Assembly (NCBI GenBank): GCA_021018995.1
Contig: CM037586.1
Span: forward strand, 149,834,060-149,898,059
Direction of reading: 5' to 3'
Length of the DNA: 64,000 nucleotides
From: Chloranthus sessilifolius
Lineage: Eukaryota > Streptophyta > Magnoliopsida > Chloranthales > Chloranthaceae
The notes beneath the pieces are model-generated. The model saw only the letters and a list, made by a program, of their open reading frames with translations, was not told the DNA's origin and did not search any database. The translations under genes and the position numbers were made by a program. Below are positions 1 through 11,442 of this stretch, in pieces. How positions within the stretch are numbered: position 1 is the stretch's first letter; every line of letters starts with the position of its first letter.

Positions 1-3
1 AAT

Positions 4-728
4 TGACGTAGGACGATCGCTTGCTAACCCTAAAATAGCAAAATCCCGCGTGGAAGGGGGTTTAGGGAATTCAAACCTTTCATTAAAATAAAAATAAAAA
101 GAAGAATAAAGTAGAAATTTTCGGAATCGCTCCAAAGAGGCTTGTCGGCTTCACGCCAATGGGTTTTCCGAAGCTTTACATCACGGCTGTACGTCGGCTT
201 CGCACCAAGTCGCACGAGAAACAATCACTCACTCCTCAAGATTTGAAGAATTCACTCCCTCGGTTGAAAACTTTTCACAAGCTCTCTAGGGTTTGCAAAA
301 AAGCAACTCTCTTTTATTCAATAATCAACTCCTAATAAAGTGTTTACAATGCCTTTATATAGGCTAAGAAAACCCTAAACGAATATTAACTAAAAGACAA
401 TTAAACCCCTAAAGTTTAAAGTTCAAATTTAGAAGTTTAAAGCAACTAAAATTGCTTGGCGCGATTTTGATCGATCGAAATTGAAAATCGATTCATCGAA
501 ATTAAATTTCGTTCGATCGAAATTCTCATATACATAAAATATCGCCGTTGACATTTCGATTGATCGAAATAGGGTTTCGATCTCTTTTCCCGAATTGTCA
601 TCTTTACGCCTGATTTCCTCTTCTTCATCGGTCGTTTGAAAGCCCATTTATAAGTCCATTTCTTCCTTGCTGATTTTCTTCGATTGGCTCGATCACGATC
701 CAAACATGCGGATCTGAATTTCCCGTCA
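4..728 (-). repeat. Chromovirus-like LTR, copy 1 (minus orientation)
   Basis: Near-identical to 741-1495 apart from an internal length difference. On the plus strand it runs from TGACGTAGG to CCCGTCA, so the ends are the inverted pair TGACG/CGTCA. The TATA box is on the minus strand (plus-strand TTTATATAGG at about 354-363). The stretch around the TATA matches the LTR at 47820-47840, which places it in the same lineage as the complete minus-strand element there. Read on the minus strand from the LTR start, an open frame of about 93 codons rich in Lys and Arg continues to 446, as expected if pol reads into the LTR. The base before it (aat) matches the tail of the primer-site spacer at 729-740, so more tandem units may lie outside the window. 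Confidence 0.8.
468..576 (-). promoter_or_regulatory. Palindromic iteron cluster in LTR copy 1
   Basis: CGATCGATCG-type palindromes and degenerate versions start at about 468, 489 and 510, exactly 21 bp apart, with another near 567. The cluster lies about 108 bp upstream (minus strand) of the LTR TATA box at about 360. Function is unknown; the placement suggests an upstream promoter element. Confidence 0.55.
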
Positions 729-729
729 A

Positions 730-737
730 TGATACCA
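730..737 (-). other. Primer-binding site remnant between two LTRs
   Basis: The 12 bases between the two LTRs contain tgatacca, which reads TGGTATCA on the minus strand, the start of the initiator-Met tRNA primer site. The same arrangement (tgatacca then the LTR) is seen at 52911-52923 in the complete element. This is all that is left of the internal region. Confidence 0.75.
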
Positions 738-740
738 AAT

Positions 741-1495
741 TGACGCAGGACGATCGCTTGCTAACCCTGAAATAGCAAAATCTCGCGTGGAAGGAGGTTT
801 AGGGTATTCAAACCTTTCATTAAAATAAAAATAAAAAGAAGGTAGAAATCTTCGAATTCGCTCCAAAGAGGCTTGTCGGCTTCACGCCAACGGGTTTTCC
901 GAAGCTTCACACCACGGCTGTACGTCGGCTTCGCATCAAGTCGTACGAGAAACGATCGCTCACTCCTCAAGGTTTGAAAGATTCACTCCCTCGGTTGAAA
1001 ACTTTTCACAAGCTCTCTAGGTTTGCATAAAAGCAACTCTCTTTCATTCAATAATCAACTCCTAATAAAGTGTTTACAATGCCTTTATATAGGCTAAGAA
1101 AACCCTAAACGAATATTAACTAAAGGACAATTAAACCCCTAAAGTTTAAAGTTCGAATTTAGAAGTTTAAAGCAACTAAAATTGCTCGGCGCGATTTCGA
1201 TCGATCGAAACTGAAAATCGATTGATGAAAATTGAATTTCGTTCGATCGCAATTTCGATCGATCGAAATTGAAAATCGTTCGATCGAAATTCTCATATAC
1301 AAAAAATATCATTGTTGACATTTCGATTGATCGAAATAGGGTTTCGATCTCTTTTCCCGAATTGTCGTCTTTACGCCTGATTTCCTCTTCTTCATGGGCC
1401 GTTTGAAAGCCCATTTATGAGTCCATTTCTTCCTTGCTGATTTTCTTTGACTGGCTCGGTCACGGTCCAAACATGCGGATCTGAATTCCCCGTCA
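741..1495 (-). repeat. Chromovirus-like LTR, copy 2 (minus orientation)
   Basis: Runs TGACGCAGG to CCCCGTCA, 755 bp, aligned over its length with 4-728. It has one more palindrome unit than copy 1, which accounts for most of the extra length. TATA box on the minus strand at about 1084-1092. Together with copy 1 and the 12-bp spacer it forms an LTR-PBS-LTR block inserted in copia DNA that resumes at 1496. Confidence 0.8.
1198..1335 (-). promoter_or_regulatory. Palindromic iteron cluster in LTR copy 2
   Basis: CGATCGATCG or near variants start at about 1198, 1219, 1240, 1256 and 1277, mostly 21 bp apart, with a further weak copy near 1325. The nearest unit is about 108 bp upstream of the minus-strand TATA box. 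The spacing equals two turns of the helix. Confidence 0.55.
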
Positions 1496-2880
1496 TAGAG
1501 GGGATAGATTGACTGCCTCTACTGTTGTTTCTGATGATGCCTCTTCATTCTTTCATTCATCATTTGCTATAGTTGCCACTAGTGATACTTTGGCTGTGGC
1601 ATGCTCGCTTGGGACATGTTCGATTTAAAACTCTTTGTGGATTCATTCATAATTTTAAATCTTTATGCACTTCTGTTAAATTCAAATGTGAGATTTGCAA
1701 AATTGATAAAGCATATTTGTTAGTCTTACCCTACTCATATGCATCACTCTAATGTTCCTTTGGATTTAGTGCATTAAGATCTTTGGGGTCCTTCCCTGTT
1801 GTGTCTTTAGATGGTTTTACCATGGTTGTCAAGGCGATGCCATAGACTCTCCATGGCGAATGGCGATGGAAAACGTCATATACAACCAAATAGCCATGAC
1901 GACAAATTAGCGACACTATAGCGGAATAACACTATAGCGTCGATATGCATGCTATTTGGTTTTTGTTGGATTATAACATATAATACTTATAAAATAGATA
2001 AGTTATAAGTATAGAATTTATAAATTAAAACATTAACTTATAAGTTACAAACTTGTGGACTCTTCCTCTCTGTTTCTCTCTCTTGTCACGATAGTTACCA
2101 ACATCAACGTCGACGACACCTTAATGGGTACCGGTTGACGGCACCTTAGGATCAGCGATACTACACTATGTGTACTTGATATTTCATATTTTTGAATATC
2201 CTATATTCGTTAATATTTCATTTTTATTTCTACTTTCCCATGCTACAAATTTGTTGATGGCCAAATATTTGGTTTGTATTTGTTGATATTTGTTTATGCC
2301 TAGAACATGAAATCCTCAATATTGGAATCCAAGAATGATTCCTAAGTAGTTGAGAGTTTTTTCTTTTTCTATAAAAATTATTTTTAAAAAAATTCAAATG
2401 ATTGAATACTATAAAAAAATAATAAATTGTTTTTAAAAAAAGTAATAAATTGCCTCGCCATGACATAGCGAGGCTCTTTGCCATTACCTAGCCACACCAC
2501 CTTAATTACCTTGGGTTTTACTTTTAAAATCTTTGATGTTTTTATTGATGATTATACTCGGCTCGCCTGGGGCTATCTTTAGAAATCCAAAGACGAGGTT
2601 GTTCATAAATATCAAGAGTTACACTCACTGGTGAAGATTAAGTATGGGGTTGTGTCAAAACTCTTCGTACTAACAATGGTGGTGAATATATTTCTCATGC
2701 TTTTGAGCAATATCTTAGGTCACATAGCATCATATCTCATCAAAAGTCGTGTCCTTACACCCCTCAACAAAATGGTGTTGGGAGCGCAAGCACAGACATA
2801 TTCTTGGTGTGACTGGCTCAATATTACAAGGTATACATGTACTAAAGTCTTATTGGTCAATCCGTCTGCTTAATTAATCG
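1496..2880 (+). pseudogene. Ty1/copia pol remnant: GAG-pre-integrase and integrase
   Basis: Broken reading frames in copia order. LWHARLGH-like sequence (WHARLGHVRF at about 1597-1626) is the GAG-pre-integrase motif. CEIC near 1690 is the zinc-binding region. LWGPSPVVSLDG near 1790 and FIDDYTR near 2540 are the integrase core, and YTPQQNGVGER-like sequence lies near 2757-2785 after frameshifts. The integrase core is interrupted by the MITE at 1821-2513. Many stops and frameshifts; not functional. It continues at 2901-5280. Confidence 0.85.
1821..2513. mobile_element. Non-autonomous hAT-type MITE, family A, copy 1
   Basis: 693 bp flanked by a perfect 8-bp target duplication ggttttac (1813-1820 and 2514-2521). 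The imperfect terminal inverted repeats begin CATGGTTGTCAAGG and CAAGGTAATTAAGG. An 8-bp duplication and CA...TG ends fit hAT. No transposase is visible. It sits inside the copia integrase, so it is younger than that element. A second family member lies at 11443-12126. Confidence 0.85.
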
Positions 2881-2900
2881 CACTCTCACACAGGTGTTAG

Positions 2901-5280
2901 GTGGTGATATTTCGTATCATTGTTTGCATATGCGAAATGACAACAATGCTCGCTATCCCAATAAATGTTACCAATGAATCCTCTTCATCAGAGCAGCGAC
3001 ACAGGATAAAAAAATCCTCACCTACCAACGTCAGAAGTGGCATACATCCTCCTCTATGCAGCAGCACCTTCTTCCAATCAGCTCCTCCTATAAGTAATGT
3101 TTCTCCTCATATACCTTCTTCTCGTGTTGCCGTTGATACTCCTGTTACTAACATGGTTGATATGAATGTTCCTATTGCTCTACGGAAGGGGATTCACACA
3201 TGTGTCACCACTCCTTATCCTCTTGTGATATATGTCACTTATAACCCCTTTCATCTGCCTATAAAGTCTTTTGTTGTTAGGTGGAAACTCACTATTCCTC
3301 GTTCCATACATGTTGCCCTAACCCTCGGTGGAAAATAGCTACGCTTGAAGGAATGGAGGCCCTTCAAAGGAATCATATATAGTATATGGTACAGGTCCCT
3401 CCAGGGAAGACTGTTGTGGGATGTAGATAGGTGTTTGTGGTAAAACATCATCTAGATGACACAATTGCTAGGTACAAAGCTTGTTTGGTTGTACAGGAGG
3501 CAGATATATGGGATTGATTATGAACCAAGCTTACTTTTGTTAGACTTCTCTTATCTATTGCTGCCAACTAGAGTTGGCCACTTTTTCAACTCGATGTGAA
3601 GAATGTATTTTTGAATAGATTTTCATGAAGAAGTTAATATGAAACTCCTCTTGGGTTCCTGGTTTAGGGGAGTCCCCTCACAATGTTTGTTGCCTTACAA
3701 ATCTATCTATGGTTTGAAGTAGTATCCAATGTAGTTAAATGGCACATGCGACCCTGTGCGATGGCATAACCTCGTCACATGCGAGTCGCATATGCGATGG
3801 TGCTTTATTTTTTCAAAAAAAACCATAAAAAATCCCAAAAAATCCCCAAAGTTGCCCATATTGAAAAGTAATATGTTTATGTTAATTTTGTGCTCTATTA
3901 ATTTTGTAGTCTCTAGAATGAGAAATAGAAGTAGAAGGGAAAATATAAAAAATAAGTCCAAATAGTACAAAAATAAAATGGGTCATATAAAAGAGGAGGA
4001 AAGAGACCCAAAACATACCTTTGAGAGTTGTGGTATGCATTAGGAAGAGAAATCCCCTATTAATAGGGCTCGGGGAAGCCTAAAAACCCAAAAAAAAAAA
4101 TCAATGTTGGAGAAGTATGCCATGGCATACAATTCTATGTGATGGCATACAATTGTATGCGATGGCATACTTCCTGGATTGCATATGCCATCATGGCATA
4201 TGCGATCCACCCCTTCATGATGGCATATGCAATCGCATATGACAACAATGGCAGTATCCCTATGCGTGGTTTCACTGTTTCATTGGTGCTATTTAGAGAT
4301 GGGATTCCAGATGTATCGGTTTGACTTTGAGCATACAGTATTAGTTCACATCAGTCCAATGGGTTGTACTATCGTAACTGTCTATGTGGATGACACCATT
4401 CTCACAAGAGATGACTTGGAGTACATGTCATCTGTAAAATATGAATTTGGCAGAAGTTTTGAAGTTAATGATTTGGGACCTTTAAGTACTTTTTGGGCTT
4501 GAAGGTGCCTCAATCATGAAAAGACATATTAATGCCCAAGAGGAAGTATGCCTAAGATATTCTCAAGGACACTAGAATGTTGGATTGCAAGCTTGCCACA
4601 TCTCTCGTGGATCCAAAACTCTCCTTGCATGAAAAAGGGGGGGAGCTTCTTTCGGATCCTCATGAGTATCAGAGAATTGTATGTCGATTGATTTACCTTA
4701 CTTTGACTCCTCCATAGCTTACCTTTGCAGTCAGCCTGATTAGTTTGTTTATGCATGCTTCACATGTTTCTCAAATGATTATTGCTCATCGAATTTTGAG
4801 ATATTTCAAATCTCATCCAAGACGAGGAGTTCTTTATCATTCTCATGGTCATTTTCATATATCCAGATATACAAATGTTGACTAGGCAGGTTTTGTTACG
4901 GATAGGAAATCCACTTTCAAGTATTGTGCATTTCATGGCAGAATTCTTGTAGCTTGGAAGAGCAAGAAGCAATAAATGGTTACTCGCTCTAGCATCGAGG
5001 CAGAGTACTAGGCTATTGCTCATGGCGCACGTGAGATGTTGTGGCTGCAATCTCTTATAACTGAGCTTGGCTTCCCTATTTCTGATTTTATGCGCCTTCA
5101 TTGGGATAATGAAGTTGCAGAGAAAATAGCCTCTAATTTTGTGTTACATGAGAGGACAAATCGCATAGAGGTGATGCTTCTTCCCAACAACTTGTTGATG
5201 TCTTCACCAAGCCTCTAGGCTCTACGGTTCTACAAGATATTATGGTTAAGTTGGGCATGCATGATATACATGCTCTAGCT
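2901..5280 (+). pseudogene. Ty1/copia pol remnant: reverse transcriptase and RNase H
   Basis: Continuation of the copia element. The Ser/Pro-rich linker at 2901-3230 leads into DMNVPIALRKGIHTC near 3160, then the RT region with PPGKTVVGCRWVF-like sequence near 3396-3440 and YGLKQSP-like sequence split by the MITE at 3727-4250. The RT catalytic box is YVDD within VYVDDTILTRDDLE at about 4381-4422. RNase H follows (SIEAEY near 4996-5013; LLWLQSLITE near 5038-5067) and then VDVFTKPL near 5197-5217. Several stops and frameshifts. Confidence 0.88.
3727..4250. mobile_element. Non-autonomous hAT-type MITE, family B, copy 1
   Basis: 524 bp inside the copia reverse transcriptase. Flanks gtagtatc (3719-3726) and gcagtatc (4251-4258) match 7 of 8. 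Ends are CAATGTAGTTAAATGGCA and, reverse complemented, CATTGTTGTCATATGCG. The second copy, at 23445-24004, has a perfect 8-bp duplication. The interior is rich in cgcatatgcga-type repeats and has no coding. Confidence 0.82.
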
Positions 5281-5282
5281 TA

Positions 5283-5560
5283 AGGGGGAGTATTAGAGTT
5301 ATTAACGTAAATGGGTTATTAGTGTTGGTGTATGTTTCATAATATTGGGTATGTATGTAATAGAGTTAATTAATACAAAGGCTAGTGAGGACAATCAGTT
5401 TCACCAAGTCATGTTGCCCTATTCTAATTCTTTCTTTTCTTCTTCTTCTTCTACTTCTCTAACCTTAAACCTAAATTTATCCTCCAAGCTCTAACCCTAA
5501 TCCTCATAACCTAATCTTATCAACCCTAAACCATCAACTCCTCCTTTATCAGTTAGGGAG
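5283..5560 (+). repeat. Copia polypurine tract and start of 3' LTR
   Basis: AAGGGGGAGT at about 5282-5291 directly after the pol remnant is the usual copia polypurine tract. The following DNA (starting tattagag, probably a mutated TGTTAGAG) should be the 3' LTR. Its right end is not defined because no second LTR copy is in view. The region has CT-rich and ccctaa-rich stretches. Confidence 0.6.
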
Positions 5561-5619
5561 CTTCTCTCATGCTCGTATTTCCCCTCATTCAAGCCACTTG
5601 GGTTGACTCTGTTGGTGCC

Positions 5620-6430
5620 TCGCCTTGCTATACCTTGGGGATTTGACTTGAGTAGAATTACTAGAAATTAGGATGATAAGAGGAACAATATTGGTCCTCT
5701 TATTATCATATTAAGGAGAAAATTATAGGTTGGGCTCTTGTCACAAGGATTGTAGGGGAGTGAGTGGGACTACATTGAAAAGTTGGGCCGAACATTTGTA
5801 CGTTGGTGAGATGAAAAACATATTTCGGTGATCTGAACTCCCCCTCTGTATGAATGGTTTAAATTGAACTTTGATGGATACTCCTTGGGGACCCTGGGAC
5901 CATGCAGCTATGGATGGCACATTTGGGCCCATCATGTAAACATTTTCCTGGAAATTTCTGGGCCCATTAGTTGGAAAGATTCTACAGAAGCAGAGGCAAA
6001 TGTGGGCTGCTTCATTGTCTTGGGGCATTGTCATCTTTTCCCCTACATGCCATTAATAATTGAAGGTGACTCTTCTCATGTCATCCGATGGGCATCTTGT
6101 GGAAATTTCATCGTTCATGTTTGGTGGATATTTTCTAACACATTGCGGAACTGTGACAGCTAAGAAAGTCAATTTTCTCTCATGTTCCTCACAAAGCAAA
6201 TGGCTTAGTGGATTCTTTGACTAAGGGGGGAGCATCCTTTGATAATCTGTGGATTGGCATCACAATTTTCACTGCAGGGTCCCTGTATTTTTCTTCTTTT
6301 GTCATAATTTACTTTGTAGATTTGCCTGCTATCCAACTATATGTAGGAACAGCACCTGGCCACTTTTGCTGGAGATCTTGTTGTAGACTTTTCTTTATCT
6401 AATAAATTCTTATATTACGAATTAAAGAAA
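5620..6430 (+). pseudogene. LINE (L1-type) 3' fragment: RNase H-like domain
   Basis: The frame at 5864-6163 carries the RNase H-like tail domain of plant L1 elements: FKLNFDGYSLG near 5848-5890, then STEAEANVGC (about 5979-6009), LIIEGDSSHVIRWAS (about 6055-6100) and, after a frameshift, ANGLVDSLTKGG near 6198-6230. The reverse transcriptase part is missing, so this is a 5'-truncated copy. A-rich DNA follows near 6400-6430 but there is no clear poly(A) tail. Confidence 0.75.
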
Positions 6431-7294
6431 ATATGCCAAGCACATAGTATCCTGCGGCAATAAGTTAACAAATTTATTTGTTGCCAATAATGATATAAGT
6501 TCGATAAAATCTGATGCCATGATATCAGAATGCTACCGGTTGGAAGTGGAGCTCCAATGTGAATATTGAGAGCTTAAATGCGCCAGGCGGTAGCCCCCAC
6601 CCCTGACTCCCAAGGTGGGTAAAAGTGTAAGTGGGGTATGACTACGCAGTCACCCTCCCTAGGGTGGCAAAGCTTTTGACAACATAGATTGAAAATGAAT
6701 AGTAACTCTACAATTCCCACACAGTGAGACCATTGCTCCTTTTTATCAAAAGCATAAACCAGCCAAACAAAGAAAAAGCACTATAACTTTTATAGTGATT
6801 AATCATCATAATTGTCAAAGAAACCATCCATGCCCCTTTTTATTGATATCCTCCACACCCAATTTGGCGGCAATTAAAGAACGAGATAGGAATGAGATGG
6901 GTCCCAAGGGTGTACGGATAGCATGAGTCCAGAGTGCCCAGATGACCTATGTCACAGTCCCTATCGTGGATAGCATGGATTGGTGATGACCACAAAATTG
7001 CTATAGTTGGATCCTAATTATATAATTGAGATCTTGAAAATGGATGGTTGGAAATTTGATGACCATTGTTCAAATTTAAGGAGTGACTGTACAGTACTAA
7101 GATAGGTACAATTATTCAGCCTTAACTAATCTTAATTCGTTGTCATCTCATAGCATTTGATATATAATTGAAACATGAGAATATATCTACTATATTTCTA
7201 ACATGTTATCAGTAGTCAGAACAGTATCAATCACAATAGACGACTCTTACTGCAAAGTAGGTGCCACACCCGTAATAGCAGACATCCTTAGTGT
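6431..7294. other. Unassigned non-coding stretch
   Basis: No open frame with family resemblance. A small GC-rich patch at about 6577-6670 (ccaggcggtag...) recurs weakly at 7411-7445. Nothing else recognised. Confidence 0.5.
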
Positions 7295-7770
7295 TAGGGC
7301 TGTCAATGGGTCGGGTCGGGCCAAAACTTGGGATGCACGATGGGTCAAGGGTACGATGGGCCAAAACTTGGGATGCACGATGGGTCAAGGGTATTGTTAC
7401 CATAGTTGTAAAATGCACCAGGTGGGGCCCAGGCGGTAGACCCCCTTGGAAGCTAAGCAGGCAGTGTTACCTTGAGTGTTACACATCAAATTGGGAGAGA
7501 ATCCATAGATTCTTTTTCGGAAGTGATTCATCCTTCCCAAACACAGCATACAACTCTTTGTTACAACGCGCTCTCCAAGTGTGTTTGTTCAATAAGGGTA
7601 TATGTCCGACTCAATCTAACCTAACTCGGTTCAAAATCCCCTAAATCCCCCTATTCCATTTATATTTCCTATTTAAACTATCGGGACTACTCGACAGGTC
7701 AAATTTATGTGCCTGACCCAATCAAAAAACCAGGCCTGGTGGGTCGGGTAATGACCCGTTGGTAGCCCTA
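7295..7770. mobile_element. MITE with TAGGGCTGTCAATGGG ends
   Basis: 476 bp. Left end TAGGGCTGTCAATGGGTCGG; the right end reverse complemented is TAGGGCTACCAACGGGTC. Flanks cttagtgt and ctagtgtg are near-duplicates with a one-base shift, so the insertion site is probable rather than certain. A 40-bp internal unit (starting ggccaaaacttggg) is tandemly repeated at about 7319-7393. No coding. Confidence 0.7.
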
Positions 7771-7786
7771 CTAGTGTGCTTGGAAT

Positions 7787-8328
7787 CATGGTTTAAATAC
7801 TCAGTTGAGTCACCGGAAACTAGGCCGAGTCAACCCGACTCGATTGGATTTCAGGTGAACTCGCCTAAGGACTCGAAATTTCGAGTTAGTCGAGTAACTC
7901 GGTCCAGTTTCGGGTGACTCGGCCAAGTTAACTCGACTTAACTCAGGTTTTAAAGATTGGGACTTGCGGGTAATTGTGTATTTTCTTAAAGGACAAACTT
8001 GCCCATTCAAAAAATATAACACATAAAGCTAAAAAACTCAAATTACCTCAATCAACTCTTGCCAAACCCTAGACTCAAACTCTCTTCGTTACGCCCTCTT
8101 TGTGCGCCAAGAAGAAGGAAGAAGAAGAAAAAGAAGAGGAGGAGCTGAGCTGCTGAGTTATTTTTTTATTTTTTTTTCTTTTTTGCTTTTATTTTAAAAC
8201 AATAAAAGGAAAGGTTTTACAAATTTTCATTTACATATTTTGCAGAAATTCGAGTCATGGTGTTGCAAATTTGCATTTACATTATTTTTTTAATTTTCAT
8301 GCGATTTTTATTGCTTTTAGCATTTTTA

Positions 8329-8374
<46 letters not shown>

Positions 8375-8471
8375 TCCGAGTCAGACCGAGTCGAGTTTTT
8401 TTCGAGTCTTTGAGTATATTCGACCCGGTTGATTATCAAGTCGAATCGAGTTTTCGGGTTTTTAAACCATG
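7787..8471. mobile_element. Non-autonomous hAT-type MITE with CATGGTTTAAA ends
   Basis: 685 bp with a perfect 8-bp target duplication cttggaat (7779-7786 and 8472-8479). Termini CATGGTTTAAATAC and, reverse complemented, CATGGTTTAAAAAC. The interior is rich in gactcg/cgagtc repeats and contains an (AT)n(AC)n microsatellite at about 8336-8373. No transposase. Confidence 0.88.
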
Positions 8472-8564
8472 CTTGGAATATACTTTCGTCCTGACACTTT
8501 AGCAAGTGCTTCAACTTCGAGTCATCAAATTTGAGCATTTTCGTTCCTAGGATATATTAACATA

Positions 8565-8780
8565 TTATCGATACAAATACCTGACAATACATAGGGATTG
8601 GTGCCAAGTATGACACTGGAAGAGGTACTTTGACATGAAAATTTCTTTGAATGAAGGTACAAAAATGGTAGGGATAATATTATCAATACACAAATCTATC
8701 ATACACATAAGGATGGGTGTCAGGTATGACACAGGAAGAGGTACTTGAGACATAACTTCTCTAAATGAAGGTACAGTATG
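8565..8780. repeat. Local direct duplication, about 120-bp unit
   Basis: Two diverged copies, about 8560-8675 and 8687-8780. Each carries gacac-ggaagaggtact followed about 25 bases later by aatgaaggtaca. Short open frames here are by-products of the repeat. Confidence 0.6.
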
Positions 8781-9818
8781 GTAATTCTATCTTTTTTGTT
8801 TTTTCCATCAACTAATTTAAATTATGCATATACATGTTCAACATTAAAAAAATTCTTAAACTAAACATGTATCAAGTATGAAATCCACTGGCCAACGAAG
8901 CTGAGTAGGATGGGATGTGTTCTGTATTAACTGGAAAAAGCTCACAAGACCATATTACAGATGGTGAGATATAGAAGAGGGCAGATCGGAGTAGAGGGAA
9001 AATGGCATATAAAGTAAACTAGGTAATAAAAATAAATGAATAATTAAGAAAGGAGACAGCTGGCTTGCAAGTGTCTCACATGGGTGATATTGGACTCAAA
9101 CAATTCAAAAAGTACAGGAATTTCAACCAAGTTAGGCTCCCTACTGATTTAAACAAATATAGATTTGCGGACAACATCAAAAATGTCACCATTACTTGAG
9201 GAGCTGAGAAAGGACCATTAATTATCACAATGGAAGATAATGGCAAGCCTAATCCAAGGGCCAACTAGTTGGCTCAACAAAACTGTGGTAGTAGAAAGGT
9301 CCAAGACCAGTTGATGGATCCTGATTCTGGGCCAGCCAAGAGAAGCAATCAATTCATCGACAATTATAGTGTATGCAATGTTTAAAAAGGCTAAATGAGG
9401 GCTAGAGGCAGTCATACTAACGCGAGGTGTGGGCTCCGAGCCATAATCCTTGAAATTTTAATTAAATTGCATTATTTATTAAATAAAACGTCATCACACC
9501 GCATGTCAGCAGGTAGGAATCCATCATCCCAGTAAAAATGGTACCAACCAATATGTTCGGAACTGGAGTCCTTTTAGGAAAAAATTTTTAATCATTTACA
9601 TAGTATTTCAAAGGGTTGTTGTGAATCATTTGAAACACATTTTTAAATTTTTTTTATGTGATTTTTCTTGATTCTCGTATACCGTGGCTTTCTTTTTCCA
9701 TTCCTTTCAAAGGTTAGACCATTTTTTCCATATCTATCATTCACAACAAGTTTCATGGAGTTTTACACAGATTTGAGAGAGTTTCACGTGGCACCCAGTG
9801 GAGGACCCCAGTTCCGAT
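8781..9818. other. Unassigned stretch
   Basis: Open frames at 9076-9415 (minus) resemble no family I know. No splice-supported exon seen. Confidence 0.4.
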
Positions 9819-9896
9819 CAAGGATCAAAATTTCGGGTTGAATTTCGGTTTCGGGGATGACTGAAACCGAACCGAAATCCGAAATTTTGATCCATG
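9819..9896. mobile_element. 78-bp near-perfect hairpin, miniature hAT-type element
   Basis: Ends CAAGGATCAAAATTTCGG and, reverse complemented, CATGGATCAAAATTTCGG; the whole segment folds back on itself. Flanks gttccgat and ggtccaat match 6 of 8. The ends match the larger elements at 10157-10665 and 26278-26435, so it belongs to that family. Confidence 0.65.
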
Positions 9897-10156
9897 GGTC
9901 CAATCCTCCAATGGAGGATGGTGGGCCGTGAGCATCCTCCAAGGCCCATAAATTAATAACGTCATTTTAGGCATTAGTTGGTCTAAAACTAATTAAGGGT
10001 AGTTTAGATAGATTACTTAAGTTGTGTAGTTATTATGTTGGGGGTGGTCCGTGGTTTAATACTTTTACATTCAGTTATGCTTTGTTTCTTTAAAAGACAC
10101 AAGACGGTAAATTTTCATTTGTTTTGAAGTTTATGAATGATAGTTTCAATGGAATC

Positions 10157-10665
10157 CATGGGTCAAAAAATCGTCCGATACCGATACGTATCGCCCAATA
10201 CGTATCGGTTTTGGACCTGGGCGGTACGATACATTGCCTATGTATCGTACCCCTTAAAAAATAGGGTAATTATCGTCCGATACGGGCAATGTATCGCCCA
10301 TATCGGACGATACGGACAATACATTCAAATTATCGGGCAATAATTTCAAATTATTGTCCAATAATTAGATTTATGAGTTTCTTGAAAAAAAAATGTATCA
10401 AAACGATACATTCAATGTATCGTCGATACATTTAATGTATCGGACAATACGCGATACGTATCGAACGATGCGGACAATACGTATCGTCCGTATCGGCCAA
10501 TACAGACGATAATTTGAATTTTCAGATTTTTTGAAAAAAAAAAAATGTATTGAAACGATACATTCAATGTATCGCCGATACATTGAATGTATCGGACGAT
10601 ACGCGATACGTATCATCCTGAACTTCAAGACGATACGTATCGAAAATCCGATATTTTAACCCTTG
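10157..10665. mobile_element. hAT-type MITE full of GATACGTATCG palindromes
   Basis: Ends CATGGGTCAAAAAATCG and, reverse complemented, CAAGGGTTAAAATATCGG. Flanks atggaatc and gtggaatc match 7 of 8. The interior repeats cgatacgtatcg and cgatacattgaatgtatcg many times on both strands, so it should form strong hairpins. The open frames inside are repeat artefacts. Confidence 0.75.
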
Positions 10666-10749
10666 GTGGAATCCCTCTCCATTTACCGAAGAAATGATTT
10701 CCCTAATATTTCTGCAGTTATTTCCTGTTTTGTTGTATTCTTGTGGCTT

Positions 10750-10986
10750 GGATTACATCACTGACTCTAATTGAGTTAGCATGGGCTAGAATTGGGCCAT
10801 CCCACCTTATTTAAAGGCATTTGGTCAGGCTTGGTCGGACCACGTACGGCCAGACAAGCCCGATTTTTAATCGAACTTACTACTCAGGTCCGAACCGTGC
10901 CCCATTACTAATCAGGTTGTGCCTAGGCCCAGTTATGTCAGGATGGGCCTATAATGGACCGGTCCAGCCGATTGACACCCCTAATA
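10750..10986. mobile_element. Probable MITE fragment ending ATTGACACCCCTA
   Basis: The right end reads, reverse complemented, TAGGGGTGTCAAT, a common plant MITE terminus. GC-rich gggcc/ggtcgg repeats are inside. No matching left terminus or target duplication was found, so the left limit is arbitrary. Confidence 0.35.
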
Positions 10987-11442
10987 GCACTAAAATTCAT
11001 CCTATTCAGGCCCAATGGGTGAGGTAAGCACATTGGGCAAGAAAGTCGAGCCTTAAAGACACCGGCCAACCTCATTTCGAAGATCAAACCTAGGCGAGAG
11101 AAATTGATTAGGGAAAGGGAGTAAATGTTTCTTTGTTAGGAATCTTCGTTGGGGGCACTCCATGGAGTATCTAATTCATAATGATAATGATGAACTAAGG
11201 AATGGAGGTGGGAAAAAAAGCGAGAACAACTCATTTGACAACAGTTTTAATAATATAATGGTAATCACCCAAAAGCATAAAAAAAATGCGGGAAGCAGTA
11301 AGCAAGAAACGTTAGTATACATGACAGGACATAGGTTTCACAGTACCTATGAACTAATTTAGGCTAGTTTTACCCTTTCATAGTTATAGTCCTTTCTTTT
11401 TTCAGCTTTGAAAAAAATTATATAAAATTAACATGTTAACAT

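Noticed and set aside
5864..6163. 99-codon frame considered as a stand-alone RNase H gene
   Set aside because: The sequence before and after it matches the rest of a LINE RNase H domain in other frames, so it is a LINE remnant.
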